Shown here one piece after another: positions 51,148-59,989 of a DNA stretch of 64,000 nt. The notes beneath the pieces were generated by a model. It did not search any database and had not been told where the DNA came from. It saw nothing but the letters and a program-made list of their open reading frames with translations. How positions within the stretch are numbered: position 1 is the first letter of the stretch; every line of letters begins with the position of its first letter. Made by a program: the position numbers and the translations under genes. The DNA is from DATJLY01 sp963773665 (GTDB lineage Bacteria > Pseudomonadota > Alphaproteobacteria > ATCC43930 > CGMCC-115725): the NCBI GenBank assembly GCA_963773665.1, contig CAVZBZ010000002.1:744001-808000 (forward strand), given 5' to 3'.

Positions 51148-53203
51148 CAGGAGCGGCAGTATATCCGGATCTCGCCGAGCGGGCCGATCTCGAATCGGTC
51201 GCCCGGCCAGACCACCGTGGTCGAACCGTATTCCTCGATGATCGCGGGGCCCGGCGCGGAAAAGCCCGGAGCGAGCGCGAACCGGTCATAGACGCGCGTC
51301 TCGACCCTGCCGGCGGCGCGGCCGAAATAAACCGGGCGCGCGCCGCGCTCGCCCGCGCCGCCGCGGCGCGCCCGCACCAGCCGCTCGAGATCGGGCCGGT
51401 GGAGGCGCGAGGATGCCGAGAGATGCAGCGCCTGAACCTCGACGCCGGCGCGCGCGTCGGCATGGCCGTAACGGCGCCGGTAGTCGCGGTCGAACGCCGC
51501 GCGGATGGCGGCGACATCGGCGAGGCCGGTGATCGGCACCTTGATGTTGTGGCGCTGGCCGCGATAGCGCATCTCGGCCGCGCGCTCGAACACGATCGCG
51601 TCGAGGCCGATCTCGCGCTTAATGGCGTCCTGCTGTTCACGCTCGAGCTCGGCGAAGGCGCCGTTCATGGCGGCGATGGTCGGCGGATCGAGTGCGCCAA
51701 CGAAAGTCCGCGAAATGTCGAGCCGCGCATCCGCCATCAGCATGCCCGAAGCGGAGAAATTCCCCGGCTCGGGCGGAATGACGACCATCGGGATCGCGAG
51801 CTCGCGCGCCAAGGCCGCCGCATGAAGCGGCCCGCCGCCGCCATAGCTGAACAGGACGAAGTCGCGCGGATCGCGGCCATGCTCCACGGTCTGGCGCCGG
51901 ATCGCGCCGGCCATGACGACAGCCGCAATGGCGACGATGCCGTCGGCAAGCTCGACCGCGGCATGTTCGCCTTCATAGCCGAGCGGCCCGGCGATGCGCG
52001 CGAGGATCGCGTGGCGCGCGGCCTCGGTGTCGAGCTTCATCTCGCCGCCCAGAAACCGGTCGGGCGCGAGCCGTCCCAGCACGAGGTTCGCATCCGTCAC
52101 CGTCGGCTCGGTGCCGCCCAGCCCATAGCACACCGGGCCCGGCGTCGATCCGGCCGAGCGCGGGCCGACATGAAGCCGCCTCTGTTCATCGAGCCAGGCG
52201 ATCGAGCCGCCGCCCGAGCCGACCTCGACGATGTCGATCACCGGCGACTTGATCGGGAAGCCGCGCACATAGCCTCCGGCATAGTACATCTGATCGACCG
52301 AAAACCGCCCGTCCTCGACCAGCGAGCATTTGGCCGTCGTGCCGCCCATGTCGAACGAGATGACGTTGGCGAAGCCCAAGGCCTCGGCGTAAGACGCCGT
52401 TCCGATGCAGCCGCCGATCGGCCCCGATTCGACGAGCGCGATCGGCTGGCGGCAGCGCGCGCTCGACCGACAGCACGCCGCCGTTCGAGCCCATCATGAA
52501 GAGCGGTGCCGTCGAAAGCCCTCCCCGCGCAGTCGCCGGTCGAGCGCCGCGATATAGCCCGACACTTGCGGGCCCGACGATAGGCGTTGGCGGCGACCGT
52601 GGCGGTGCGCTCGTATTCGTACCACTCGCGGCAAATGTCGGTGCCATGCGTGACATAGGCGTCCGGCACAGCCCGGCGCAGGATTTCGACGGCGCGCTCC
52701 TCGTGCTGCGGATTGGCGTAGGCATTCATGAAGGAGACCGCCACCGCCTCGATGCCGTCGCCAACGAGCGTCGAACCGAGCGCGGCAAGGGCCGCCTCGT
52801 CGAGCGGCTCGATCACGCTGCCGTCGGCGCCGATGCGCTCGCCAACCTCATAGCGCAGTTCGCGCGGGATCAGCGGCTCGTCGCGGCGATAGTACAGATC
52901 GAACGGATCGGGCCGGTTGCCGCGCGCGATCTCGAGCACGTCGCCGAAGCCCTTGGTCGCAATCAATGCCGCCTTGGCGCCGCGCCGCTCGATGAGCGCA
53001 TTGATGACGAGCGTGGTGCCGTGATTCACCAGCGATGCGCCGCGCGGCTCGATGCCGGCCTTGCGCAGGCATTCCATGATGCCGTCGACGAAATCGCCGT
53101 AGGTCGTCGGGCATTTGGCATAACGCACGTCGCCGCTCTCGCGATCGTATGCGACAAGGTCGGTGAAGGTGCCGCCGATATCGACCGCGACGACGAAAGC
53201 CAT
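51147..53203 (-). pseudogene. hyuA: Hydantoinase A (hyuA) with several frameshifts
   Basis: The coding capacity (about 684 aa) is split over at least three frames. The N-terminal third (VVAVDIGGTFTDLVAYDRES...YEYERTATVAANAY) is in one frame. The segment VSGYIAALDRRLRGEG is in a second, TAPLFMMGSNGGVLSVERA in a third, and QPIALVESGPIGGC...GFANVISFDMGGTTAK to the end in another. Indels fall near 52594, 52525 and 52452, all within about 150 bp. Both ATP-binding motifs (DIGGTFTD and DMGGTTAK) remain in separate pieces. The gene is dead if the indels are real; a run of assembly errors is the alternative. Confidence 0.85.
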
Positions 53204-53292
53204 GGCGCGTCACTAGAGGGCGATCGGCCGCGCCTGTCAACAATGCACGGGGCATGCTAGGTTCGCTGCGCGCGATCCACCGGGAGGAAGAA

Positions 53293-54381
53293 GTGGGTTT
53301 GACATTTCGCACATTGGCGATCGTCGCGGCGCTGGCGATGATGGCAGCGGTCCTGCCGCTTTCGGCGATGGCCGCCGATCAACCGTCCGATCTCAAGGCG
53401 GTGATCGACGGCGCCAAGAAGGAAGGAGCGCTCACGCTCTCTTACGCCGAGAACATCATGGGCGGGACGCAGGGCTCGCAGGTCGGACAAGCCGGCATCA
53501 AGAAGATGTTCGGCGTCGACCTCAATGTCAGCTTCACGCCCGGCCCGTCCTTTGCGCCGATGGCAACCAAGATCTACACCGAAATGCAGGCCGGCCAGAA
53601 AGCCTCGACCAACGTCTATTACGGCACCGCGGTGCAGATCTATCCCTTTATCGAGCGCGGCCTCTACCGCAAGATCGATTGGCAGAAGTTTTATCCCGAG
53701 CGCATCACGCCGCAGATCGTCGAGTCGGACGGACGCGCCTTGCGCATCGCCACGGCGCTTCAGGGCGTGCTCTACAACAAGCGCGCGGCGCCCGAGTTCG
53801 GCAAGGTCGTGACGATGGCCGATTTGCTGAAGCCCGAATACAAGGGCAAGCTGTTCACCACGCCCTACCTCGCCGGGTTCGATGTGCTCGTCGCCGACGG
53901 CGTCTGGGGCTATGCCAAGACCGCCGATTACATCGGCAAGCTGTCGGCGCAGATCGGCGGGCTCGCGCCGTGCGCCGCGACCGACCGCATCGCCGCCGGC
54001 GAAATTCCGGCGCTCGCCATCGACTGCGCCGGCGCGGAACAGAATTTGCCGCGCTACCGCGACGTCCTTGCCCACGTCATCATCCATGACGCCGCCGCGC
54101 GCCGCTATAACTATCTCTGCATTCCCGAGAATGCCGCCCACCCCAACGCGGCGATCCTGTTCGCGCTTTATTCGTCCTCGCCCGAGGGACAGAGATTGAT
54201 ACCCTACGACCTCTTCGGCGTCGATCTCGACGACTACGCCGAGACGCAAACCCACGCGCGCATCACGGCGCTCGAAAGCCAAGGGGTGAAGTTCGAAGAC
54301 GTGACGATCGCCTGGTGGGGATCGCACAAGGGCATCGACGACAATCTCAAGAAACTGATTGCGACGATCCAGCGCAAGTGA
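53293..54381 (+). CDS. Fbp-like extracellular solute-binding protein
   Basis: This 362-aa periplasmic binding protein of the iron/thiamine/polyamine (SBP_bac_1/6) group has a Sec signal peptide ending LSAMAADQ. The body starts DLKAVIDGAKKEGALTLSYA, typical of FbpA-like proteins. The two-Tyr ferric site of true FbpA is not obvious, so a metal role is not supported. GGGAGGAAG is placed before GTG 53293; an ATG at 53254 is further upstream and lacks a site. It overlaps the permease gene by 4 bp (GTGA). Confidence 0.82.
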   Translation: MGLTFRTLAIVAALAMMAAVLPLSAMAADQPSDLKAVIDGAKKEGALTLSYAENIMGGTQGSQVGQAGIKKMFGVDLNVSFTPGPSFAPMATKIYTEMQAGQKASTNVYYGTAVQIYPFIERGLYRKIDWQKFYPERITPQIVESDGRALRIATALQGVLYNKRAAPEFGKVVTMADLLKPEYKGKLFTTPYLAGFDVLVADGVWGYAKTADYIGKLSAQIGGLAPCAATDRIAAGEIPALAIDCAGAEQNLPRYRDVLAHVIIHDAAARRYNYLCIPENAAHPNAAILFALYSSSPEGQRLIPYDLFGVDLDDYAETQTHARITALESQGVKFEDVTIAWWGSHKGIDDNLKKLIATIQRK

Positions 54382-56120
54382 GCGGCGAGCATCGTTCGAC
54401 GGGAGCCGGCCGCGAATGGCTTCCCGCGGTGCTGGTCGGAGCGGCCACGGTCGCGAGCCTCGCGGTCGCGGTTCTCCTTGGCGTCATTCTGTGGCTGAGC
54501 TTTGCCAAGGGCTCGCCGGGCGATCCGACGCTCGCCTATACCTTCGCCCACTACCGCGACATCTTTCTCGATCCCTTCACCTACCGGGTGCTCGGCAACA
54601 CGATCGCGTTCTCGGCGATAACGCTCGCGGTCTCGCTCGTCCTCGCGCTGCCGATGGCGTGGCTCGTCGAGCGCACCGACTTTCCCGGAAAGCGCGTGGT
54701 GTTCACGCTGCTGACCGTGGCACTGCTGATCCCAGGATTTTCCGTGGCGCTCGGCTGGCTCTTTTTGCTCAGCCCGCGCATCGGGCTCATCAATCTCGCG
54801 CTCCAATCCGTGTTCGGCCTGGCATCCGCTCCGTTCGACATCTCGACGCTCCTCGGCATGGGAATGGTCGAGGGGCTGAGCCTGACGCCGGTCACCTTCA
54901 TCATGACGGCGGTCGTCATCCGCTCGATCGACCCCGCGCTCGAGGCGGCCGCGAGCATCGGCGGCGCCAATCTGTGGCAGACGCTGCGCCGGGTGACCAT
55001 GCCGCTTGCGTGGCCCGGGATTCTCGCCGCCAGCATTTATGTCTTCACGATCGGCTTCGCCGCCTTCGACGTGCCGGCGATCCTCGGCCTGACGAGCCGG
55101 ATCTTCACCTTTTCGACCTACGTCTATCTCGAAGTGAACCCGAGCGACGGACTGCCCGAATACGGCAGCGTCGCGGCACTGAGCGTCTTCATGGTGGCGC
55201 TCGCCGTCCTGTTCAGCTGGTGGTACGCAAGCGTGCAGGCGCGCGCGCCGCGCTATTCGGTGGTGACGGGCAAGGCCTATCGCCCGCGGCTCGTGGCGCT
55301 CGGACGGTACCGCTGGCCGGCCATCGCATTCGTCGCGGCCTATTTCGTCGTCAGCGAACTCCTGCCGGTGCTGACATTGGCGTGGTCGGCGGGGCTGCCT
55401 TATCTGCGGCCGCCGGGCGCGGAAGCCTTCGCCAGCCTGTCCCTGAACAATTTCCGCAACCTGCCGCACGACCTGGTGTGGAACGGACTGCGCAATTCGC
55501 TGGCGCTGATGACGATCGTGCCGACGATCACCGTCGCCTTGAGCCTGTGCGTGTCGTGGGTGGTGCTGCGCTCGCGCTTGCGGTTCCGGGCGATCTTCGA
55601 CTTCTTCGCCTTCCTGCCGCACACCGTGCCGACCATCGTGTTCAGCGTCGCCGCATGGCTTCTCGCGCTGTTCGTTCTGGGCAAGATCGTGCCGATCTAC
55701 GGCACGATCTGGATCCTCGTCCTGGTCTATGTCGTGGCGATGCTGAGTTACGGCTCGCGCATGACCAATGGCGCCCTCATTCAGCTCCATCGCGAGCTCG
55801 AGGAATTGGCGCGGATGAGCGGCGCCAGCCTCGGCGGCGTGATGCGTTCGGTGCTGATCCCGCTGCTCGCGCCGGCGATGCTGTATGCCTGGATCTGGAT
55901 CGCGCTCCTGTCGTATCGCGAGCTGACGCTGCCGGTCGTGCTCTCGACCGCCGACAACGCGCCGCTGTCGGTGGTCGTGTGGAGCCTCGTTCTCAGCTCG
56001 TCCTTCGGCCGGGCCTCGGCGGTCGCGGTTTCCATGCTGGTGCTGATGGTGCCGGTCCTCGCGCTCTACTGGACGGCCGCGCGGCGCACCGGCATCGCGC
56101 CGCCGAGCGTCCATCGGTAA
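54378..56120 (+). CDS. Fused ABC permease (FbpB/ThiP-like)
   Basis: This 580-aa permease has two homologous six-span halves joined head to tail (about 30-290 and 320-575). Each carries an EAA loop: AAASIGGANLWQTLRRVTMP in the first and ELARMSGASLGGVMRSVLIP in the second. GTG 54378 overlaps the stop of the binding protein. No ATPase subunit gene follows; the next gene is an enolase-superfamily protein 32 bp downstream. The ATPase must come from elsewhere. The substrate may be the acid processed by the neighbouring enzymes. Confidence 0.88.
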   Translation: MSGEHRSTGAGREWLPAVLVGAATVASLAVAVLLGVILWLSFAKGSPGDPTLAYTFAHYRDIFLDPFTYRVLGNTIAFSAITLAVSLVLALPMAWLVERTDFPGKRVVFTLLTVALLIPGFSVALGWLFLLSPRIGLINLALQSVFGLASAPFDISTLLGMGMVEGLSLTPVTFIMTAVVIRSIDPALEAAASIGGANLWQTLRRVTMPLAWPGILAASIYVFTIGFAAFDVPAILGLTSRIFTFSTYVYLEVNPSDGLPEYGSVAALSVFMVALAVLFSWWYASVQARAPRYSVVTGKAYRPRLVALGRYRWPAIAFVAAYFVVSELLPVLTLAWSAGLPYLRPPGAEAFASLSLNNFRNLPHDLVWNGLRNSLALMTIVPTITVALSLCVSWVVLRSRLRFRAIFDFFAFLPHTVPTIVFSVAAWLLALFVLGKIVPIYGTIWILVLVYVVAMLSYGSRMTNGALIQLHRELEELARMSGASLGGVMRSVLIPLLAPAMLYAWIWIALLSYRELTLPVVLSTADNAPLSVVVWSLVLSSSFGRASAVAVSMLVLMVPVLALYWTAARRTGIAPPSVHR

Positions 56121-56152
56121 AATCCCGTCCTGCAAGCGTCGAGGCCGGACCC

Positions 56153-57247
56153 ATGACCGACATGACCATCAAATCCATCAAATCGACGATCCTGAGCGTG
56201 CCATGGCCCGACAGCCCATGGCTCAAGGGTCACGCGTTCGGAGACGCGCGCAACATCCTGGTGCTGGAGGTCGAGACTGCCGGCGGCATCGTCGGCATGG
56301 GATATCTCCATGTGTTCCGGCCGATCCTGCGCACGATCAGCGCGTGCCTCGAGGAAATCATCATCCCGCGCGTCCTCGGCAAGGACGCCACCGCAATCGA
56401 AGCGATCTGGCACGATCTGTGGCGCACGACCGTCACCTACGGCCGCGGCGGCATCGCGACCATGGCGCAATCGGCGCTCGACGTGGCGCTTTGGGATGCG
56501 GTCGGCAAGGGCGCCGGTCTGCCGCTGCATCGTCTCTGGGGCCATTACCGCACGGAGCTTCCGGCCTACGGCAGCGGCTGCTTCCGCGGCAGCGGCGGCG
56601 ACGGCATGATCGCCAAGGCGCTGCACTACAAGGAGCGCGGGTACAAGGCGATCAAGATGCAGGTGGCGCACACGCCCGATCTGCGCACCGATCTCGACAA
56701 CGTTCGGCGGATGCGCGAGGCGCTGGGGCCGGACATCGACATCATGATCGACGTCAACATGGGATGGACCGCGGACATCGCAATCCAGATGGGCCGCAAG
56801 TTCCAGGATTACGACGTATACTGGCTCGAGGAGCCCGTGGCGCCCGACGATTTCAGCGGCTACCGGCGGATCGCCGCGGCGCTCGATCTCAGGATCGTCG
56901 GCGGCGAGACGCATTTCACGCGCTTCGATTTGAAGCCGTTCTTCGAGACCCCGGTGCTGCCGATCCTGCAACCCGATCCCATGCGCGGCGGCTTCACCGA
57001 CTTGCGCAAGATCGCCGCCATCGCCGATACCTGGGGCATGACCATCGCGCCGCATCTTTTCCCCGAATTGAATACCCATCTGCTTGCGTCCATTCCGAAC
57101 GGGCTGTGGATCGAGGACATGGGTTTGAGCGAGGACCTATGGGTCGAGCCGGTCCCGGTCGTGAACGGAATGATTACGGCGCCCGAACGGCCGGGCCACG
57201 GACTGAGGTTCAAGCCGGAAATTCTGCGCGACTGCGCCGTCGCGTAG
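56153..57247 (+). CDS. Mandelate racemase/muconate lactonizing enzyme-like protein
   Basis: This is a 364-aa enolase-superfamily protein with an N-terminal capping domain (1-120) and a barrel. Candidate catalytic residues: Lys in GYKAIKMQV (the KxK-like position reads KxM), metal-binding acids in MIDVNMGW, YWLEEPV and IVGGETHF, and a general-base His in IAPHLFPELN. It would dehydrate or epimerise a carboxylic or sugar acid. The frame extends upstream through the permease in another reading phase and is not used; ATG 56153 begins the domain. It is co-directional with the transporter and the RraA-like gene. Confidence 0.85.
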   Translation: MTDMTIKSIKSTILSVPWPDSPWLKGHAFGDARNILVLEVETAGGIVGMGYLHVFRPILRTISACLEEIIIPRVLGKDATAIEAIWHDLWRTTVTYGRGGIATMAQSALDVALWDAVGKGAGLPLHRLWGHYRTELPAYGSGCFRGSGGDGMIAKALHYKERGYKAIKMQVAHTPDLRTDLDNVRRMREALGPDIDIMIDVNMGWTADIAIQMGRKFQDYDVYWLEEPVAPDDFSGYRRIAAALDLRIVGGETHFTRFDLKPFFETPVLPILQPDPMRGGFTDLRKIAAIADTWGMTIAPHLFPELNTHLLASIPNGLWIEDMGLSEDLWVEPVPVVNGMITAPERPGHGLRFKPEILRDCAVA

Positions 57248-57260
57248 AGGAGGAAACGCG

Positions 57261-57917
57261 ATGACAGGCGAATTGCTCGATCGGCTGTCGCGGCTCGATA
57301 GCTGCGCAGTATCGGATGCGATGGACCGGCTCGGCCTTGCGGGTGCGGTTTCCGGGCTCGAGCCGCGATCGGTCAAGCGGCGGATTGCCGGCCGGGTGCG
57401 GACCGTCCGCCTCGGTCCCGCGATGGGGAAGACGGCATCCCGGCATTTGTGCACGACGGCGGTCGAGGCCGCCGACGCGGGCGACGTGATCGTGGTCGAG
57501 CAGCGCACCGGCATCGAGGCCGCGGGCTGGGGCGGCATCCTGTCGATCGCGGCGCAGGCGAAGGGCATCGCCGGCGTCATCGTCGATGGCCCGGCGCGCG
57601 ACATCGATGAAGCGGCGGAGATGGGATTTCCCGTCTATGCAAGGTCGGTCACGGCGCGCACCGCACGCGGCCGGATCATCGAGGTCGCGACCGGCGAGCC
57701 GGTCGAGATCGGCGGCATCGCCGTCGCCGCCGGCGATTATGCGCTGGCCGACCGAAGCTGCGTCGTGTTCGTGACGGCGGCCGATATCGAGCGCGTCATC
57801 GGCGAGGCCGAGCGCATCGCCGCGCGCGAAGCCGCGATGGCCAAGGCCGCGCGCGAAGGACAGCCGATCGGCACGGTGATGGGCGCGGACTACGAGCGCC
57901 TATTGGGACCTCGCTAA
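57261..57917 (+). CDS. RraA-family protein, possible LigK-type aldolase
   Basis: This 218-aa protein of the RraA fold includes class II aldolases such as 4-carboxy-4-hydroxy-2-oxoadipate aldolase (LigK/GalC). Active-site blocks are CAVSDAMDRLGLAG, EAAGWGGILSIAAQAKG and the Arg/Asp motif VIVDGPARDIDEA. GGAGGAAACG precedes ATG 57261, 13 bp after the enolase-like gene. It converges on a LigB-like dioxygenase and near a LigJ-like hydratase, so the LigK reaction (cleaving the hydrated ring-cleavage product to pyruvate and oxaloacetate) is the best guess. RraA itself (RNase E inhibitor) lacks the Arg/Asp pair. Confidence 0.82.
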   Translation: MTGELLDRLSRLDSCAVSDAMDRLGLAGAVSGLEPRSVKRRIAGRVRTVRLGPAMGKTASRHLCTTAVEAADAGDVIVVEQRTGIEAAGWGGILSIAAQAKGIAGVIVDGPARDIDEAAEMGFPVYARSVTARTARGRIIEVATGEPVEIGGIAVAAGDYALADRSCVVFVTAADIERVIGEAERIAAREAAMAKAAREGQPIGTVMGADYERLLGPR

Positions 57918-57923
57918 CGGCGG

Positions 57924-58931
57924 CTACTGCCAATACATGAAGGCCATCGCGTTTCCGGTCCCCGCTTCGGAGCGATAGCACGGCACGTAGTCGATGAAGT
58001 TCTGCGCGAGCCGGGTCTCGGCCATGACCGCCGCGAGCGGGATCCAGTTCTTGATCTCCGACGTGCCTTCCTGCAGAAGGTCATGCGGAAGCGAAGTCAG
58101 TTTCGCCTTGTCGCCGCTTTTCACGGCTGCGATCACCTCGCGGTCAAAAGGCTCGTTGATCGCGAAGTGGCTGAGCCCGCCCGAGCCGAACACCGCGACG
58201 CGGAGATCGCTGTCCCAGGACGCGATCGCCTTGGCCACGATCTCGCCGAACCGGAAGCACCGCTTCGCGGAAGGCTGGTTCGGCGGATAGAAGGTGTTGG
58301 TGAAGAGCGGCAGGTTGGGAACGACCTTGCCCTTCATGATGCGCTCGTAGATGAAGCCGAAGGCGTGCGGGATGTCGGCCGAACCGCGCGGCCCGGTGGG
58401 CAGCTTGTTCGAGATGGACACGTCGAACTCCTCCGCCATCAGCGTGCGGATGACCAGTTGACCGAGTTCCGGCAGTCCCGGATAAACGACGCGCTGCTTG
58501 GGTTTGTGGCCATCGAGCGATACCGCGATGCCGGGCTCCATCTTGGCCTTGCGCTCGTCCGAGACGGGGCCGTTCTCGATCGTCTCGCCGGCATAGACGA
58601 AGAAGGAAGGCATGAGGCTGTTCCCGAAGATCTCCATCTGATCGTTGCCGAAGATGACGGCGACATCGGGCTTCGCTTCGGCCCAGATGTGCGCGAGCCG
58701 CTCGATCGCGGCTTGGCATGCCTCGTACCGCCGCCGCCGCTCCTCGGGCGTGATTTGCGCGGCGATATTTTCCCCGCGCCGCGCCTCGCGAAGCTCCTCG
58801 TAGCTGTAGGCGCGGCCCTGGTAGGGATGCAGTTGGCTGCGGTCCCACTCGGCCCGCAAATGCCACATGTCGGGCGGCGTCGAAAGCAGCGGGCCGTGCG
58901 AGGTGCCTATGCCGAGGACGATCTTGGCCAT
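57924..58931 (-). CDS. LigB-like extradiol ring-cleavage dioxygenase
   Basis: This is a 335-aa class III (LigAB-type) dioxygenase catalytic subunit. H12 in GIGTSHGPLL matches the first iron ligand of LigB, and ADIPHAFGFIYERI matches the base His region. NDQMEIFGNSLMPSF and FGSGGLSHFAIN are further landmarks. LigB proper is about 302 aa and needs the small LigA; no ligA is visible, so this may act alone as gallate dioxygenases do. GGAGAAACG precedes ATG 58931; an upstream extension to 59015 overlaps the hydratase gene. It is last in the Rieske/MarR operon. Confidence 0.85.
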   Translation of the reverse strand: MAKIVLGIGTSHGPLLSTPPDMWHLRAEWDRSQLHPYQGRAYSYEELREARRGENIAAQITPEERRRRYEACQAAIERLAHIWAEAKPDVAVIFGNDQMEIFGNSLMPSFFVYAGETIENGPVSDERKAKMEPGIAVSLDGHKPKQRVVYPGLPELGQLVIRTLMAEEFDVSISNKLPTGPRGSADIPHAFGFIYERIMKGKVVPNLPLFTNTFYPPNQPSAKRCFRFGEIVAKAIASWDSDLRVAVFGSGGLSHFAINEPFDREVIAAVKSGDKAKLTSLPHDLLQEGTSEIKNWIPLAAVMAETRLAQNFIDYVPCYRSEAGTGNAMAFMYWQ

Positions 58932-58941
58932 CGTTTCTCCT

Positions 58942-59967
58942 TTACCGATCGAACAGCTTGTCGAGCTTGTAGACCTTGCGGGCATTGCCCTCGAAAATGA
59001 GCTTCTTGTCGGCATCGCCGAGCCAGGCGAAGTCGTGGATCCAGTGCGCGGTGTCGTCCATCGACCGGTTCGTCCGGGGGTCGAGCGCAGAGCCGGTGCC
59101 GGGACATTCGGTGGCGAACATCAGGCGGTCGACGCCCACGACCTTGATCAACAGCTCGAGCGCTTCGGGCGTGTAGAGCGCGGTGTCGAACCACAGGTTC
59201 CGCAGCTTTTCCGAGAACCGCTTCGCGCCGCCGCGCAGCGACATGGATTCCCAGCGGCCGATCTGATATGGCACCGCGCCGCCGCCATGCGGAATGACGA
59301 AGCGCAAGGTCGGGAAATCCTCGAACACCTTCGAATTGACGAGGTTGACGACCGACAAGGTCTCCTCGTTGATGAAATGCGTCGAATAGCTGACCCGCTC
59401 GGCCTTCGAGCCGGTGCCGTGATGCATCGCCGGCACGTCGAGCTCAACGAGCTTTTCGTAGAGCGGATACCAGTAGCGGTCGCCCATGCCGGGCGCGGCG
59501 CCGTCGCCGCCGTTCTCGTAAGGGTCGGAATTCACCAGGCAGCCGACGAACCCCAACTGCTTGACGCAGCGCTCGAGCTCCGGGAGCGCCACGGCGATCG
59601 GCTCGCCCGCGATCTGCGGCAGCATGCAGACGCCGCCGAACCGTTTGGGATAGAGCTGGCAATGACGGTGGATGACGTTGTGCGCCTCCTCGTGAAACCA
59701 CTGCACGATCCGCGCCGGCTTCTCGCTGTGCATCATCTGGAACGGGCGCGGCGAGATCAGCTGGAAATCGGTGCCGTGCTTGTCGAGGAGCGGCAGGTGC
59801 GCGCCGAGCCCTTCGGACCCGCCGGTGCCGTTCAGGACCGCTTTCAGCTGCTCGTCGGAAAATTTGAGCTGCCCGCGCCCGTGCGTGCCGCGCGAGGCGA
59901 GCAGGGTCGCCTTGTAGGCGTAGAGCTGCGCCGGCGCGCTCACATGGCCATGGATGTCGATGATCAT
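58942..59967 (-). CDS. ligJ: LigJ-like 4-oxalomesaconate hydratase (amidohydrolase fold)
   Basis: This 341-aa protein has the exact length of Sphingobium LigJ and recalls it strongly: MIIDIHGHVSAP (HxH metal site), QLISPRPFQMMHS, DPYENG, GDRYWYPLYEKL, SHFINEET-like (THFINEET), IPHGGGAVPYQIGR and FATECPGTGSALDP. LigJ adds water to 4-oxalomesaconate after extradiol cleavage of protocatechuate or gallate. GGGAGGAATCG precedes ATG 59967. It is flanked by a Rieske oxygenase 22 bp upstream and the LigB-like gene 10 bp downstream. A decarboxylase of the ACMSD group is the alternative. Confidence 0.85.
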   Translation of the reverse strand: MIIDIHGHVSAPAQLYAYKATLLASRGTHGRGQLKFSDEQLKAVLNGTGGSEGLGAHLPLLDKHGTDFQLISPRPFQMMHSEKPARIVQWFHEEAHNVIHRHCQLYPKRFGGVCMLPQIAGEPIAVALPELERCVKQLGFVGCLVNSDPYENGGDGAAPGMGDRYWYPLYEKLVELDVPAMHHGTGSKAERVSYSTHFINEETLSVVNLVNSKVFEDFPTLRFVIPHGGGAVPYQIGRWESMSLRGGAKRFSEKLRNLWFDTALYTPEALELLIKVVGVDRLMFATECPGTGSALDPRTNRSMDDTAHWIHDFAWLGDADKKLIFEGNARKVYKLDKLFDR

Positions 59968-59989
59968 CGATTCCTCCCGTTATTCGGTG

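Noticed and set aside
54359..56152. Upstream extension of the enolase-like frame to give 962 aa
   Set aside because: It is the permease gene read in another phase; ATG 56153 starts the normal capping domain.
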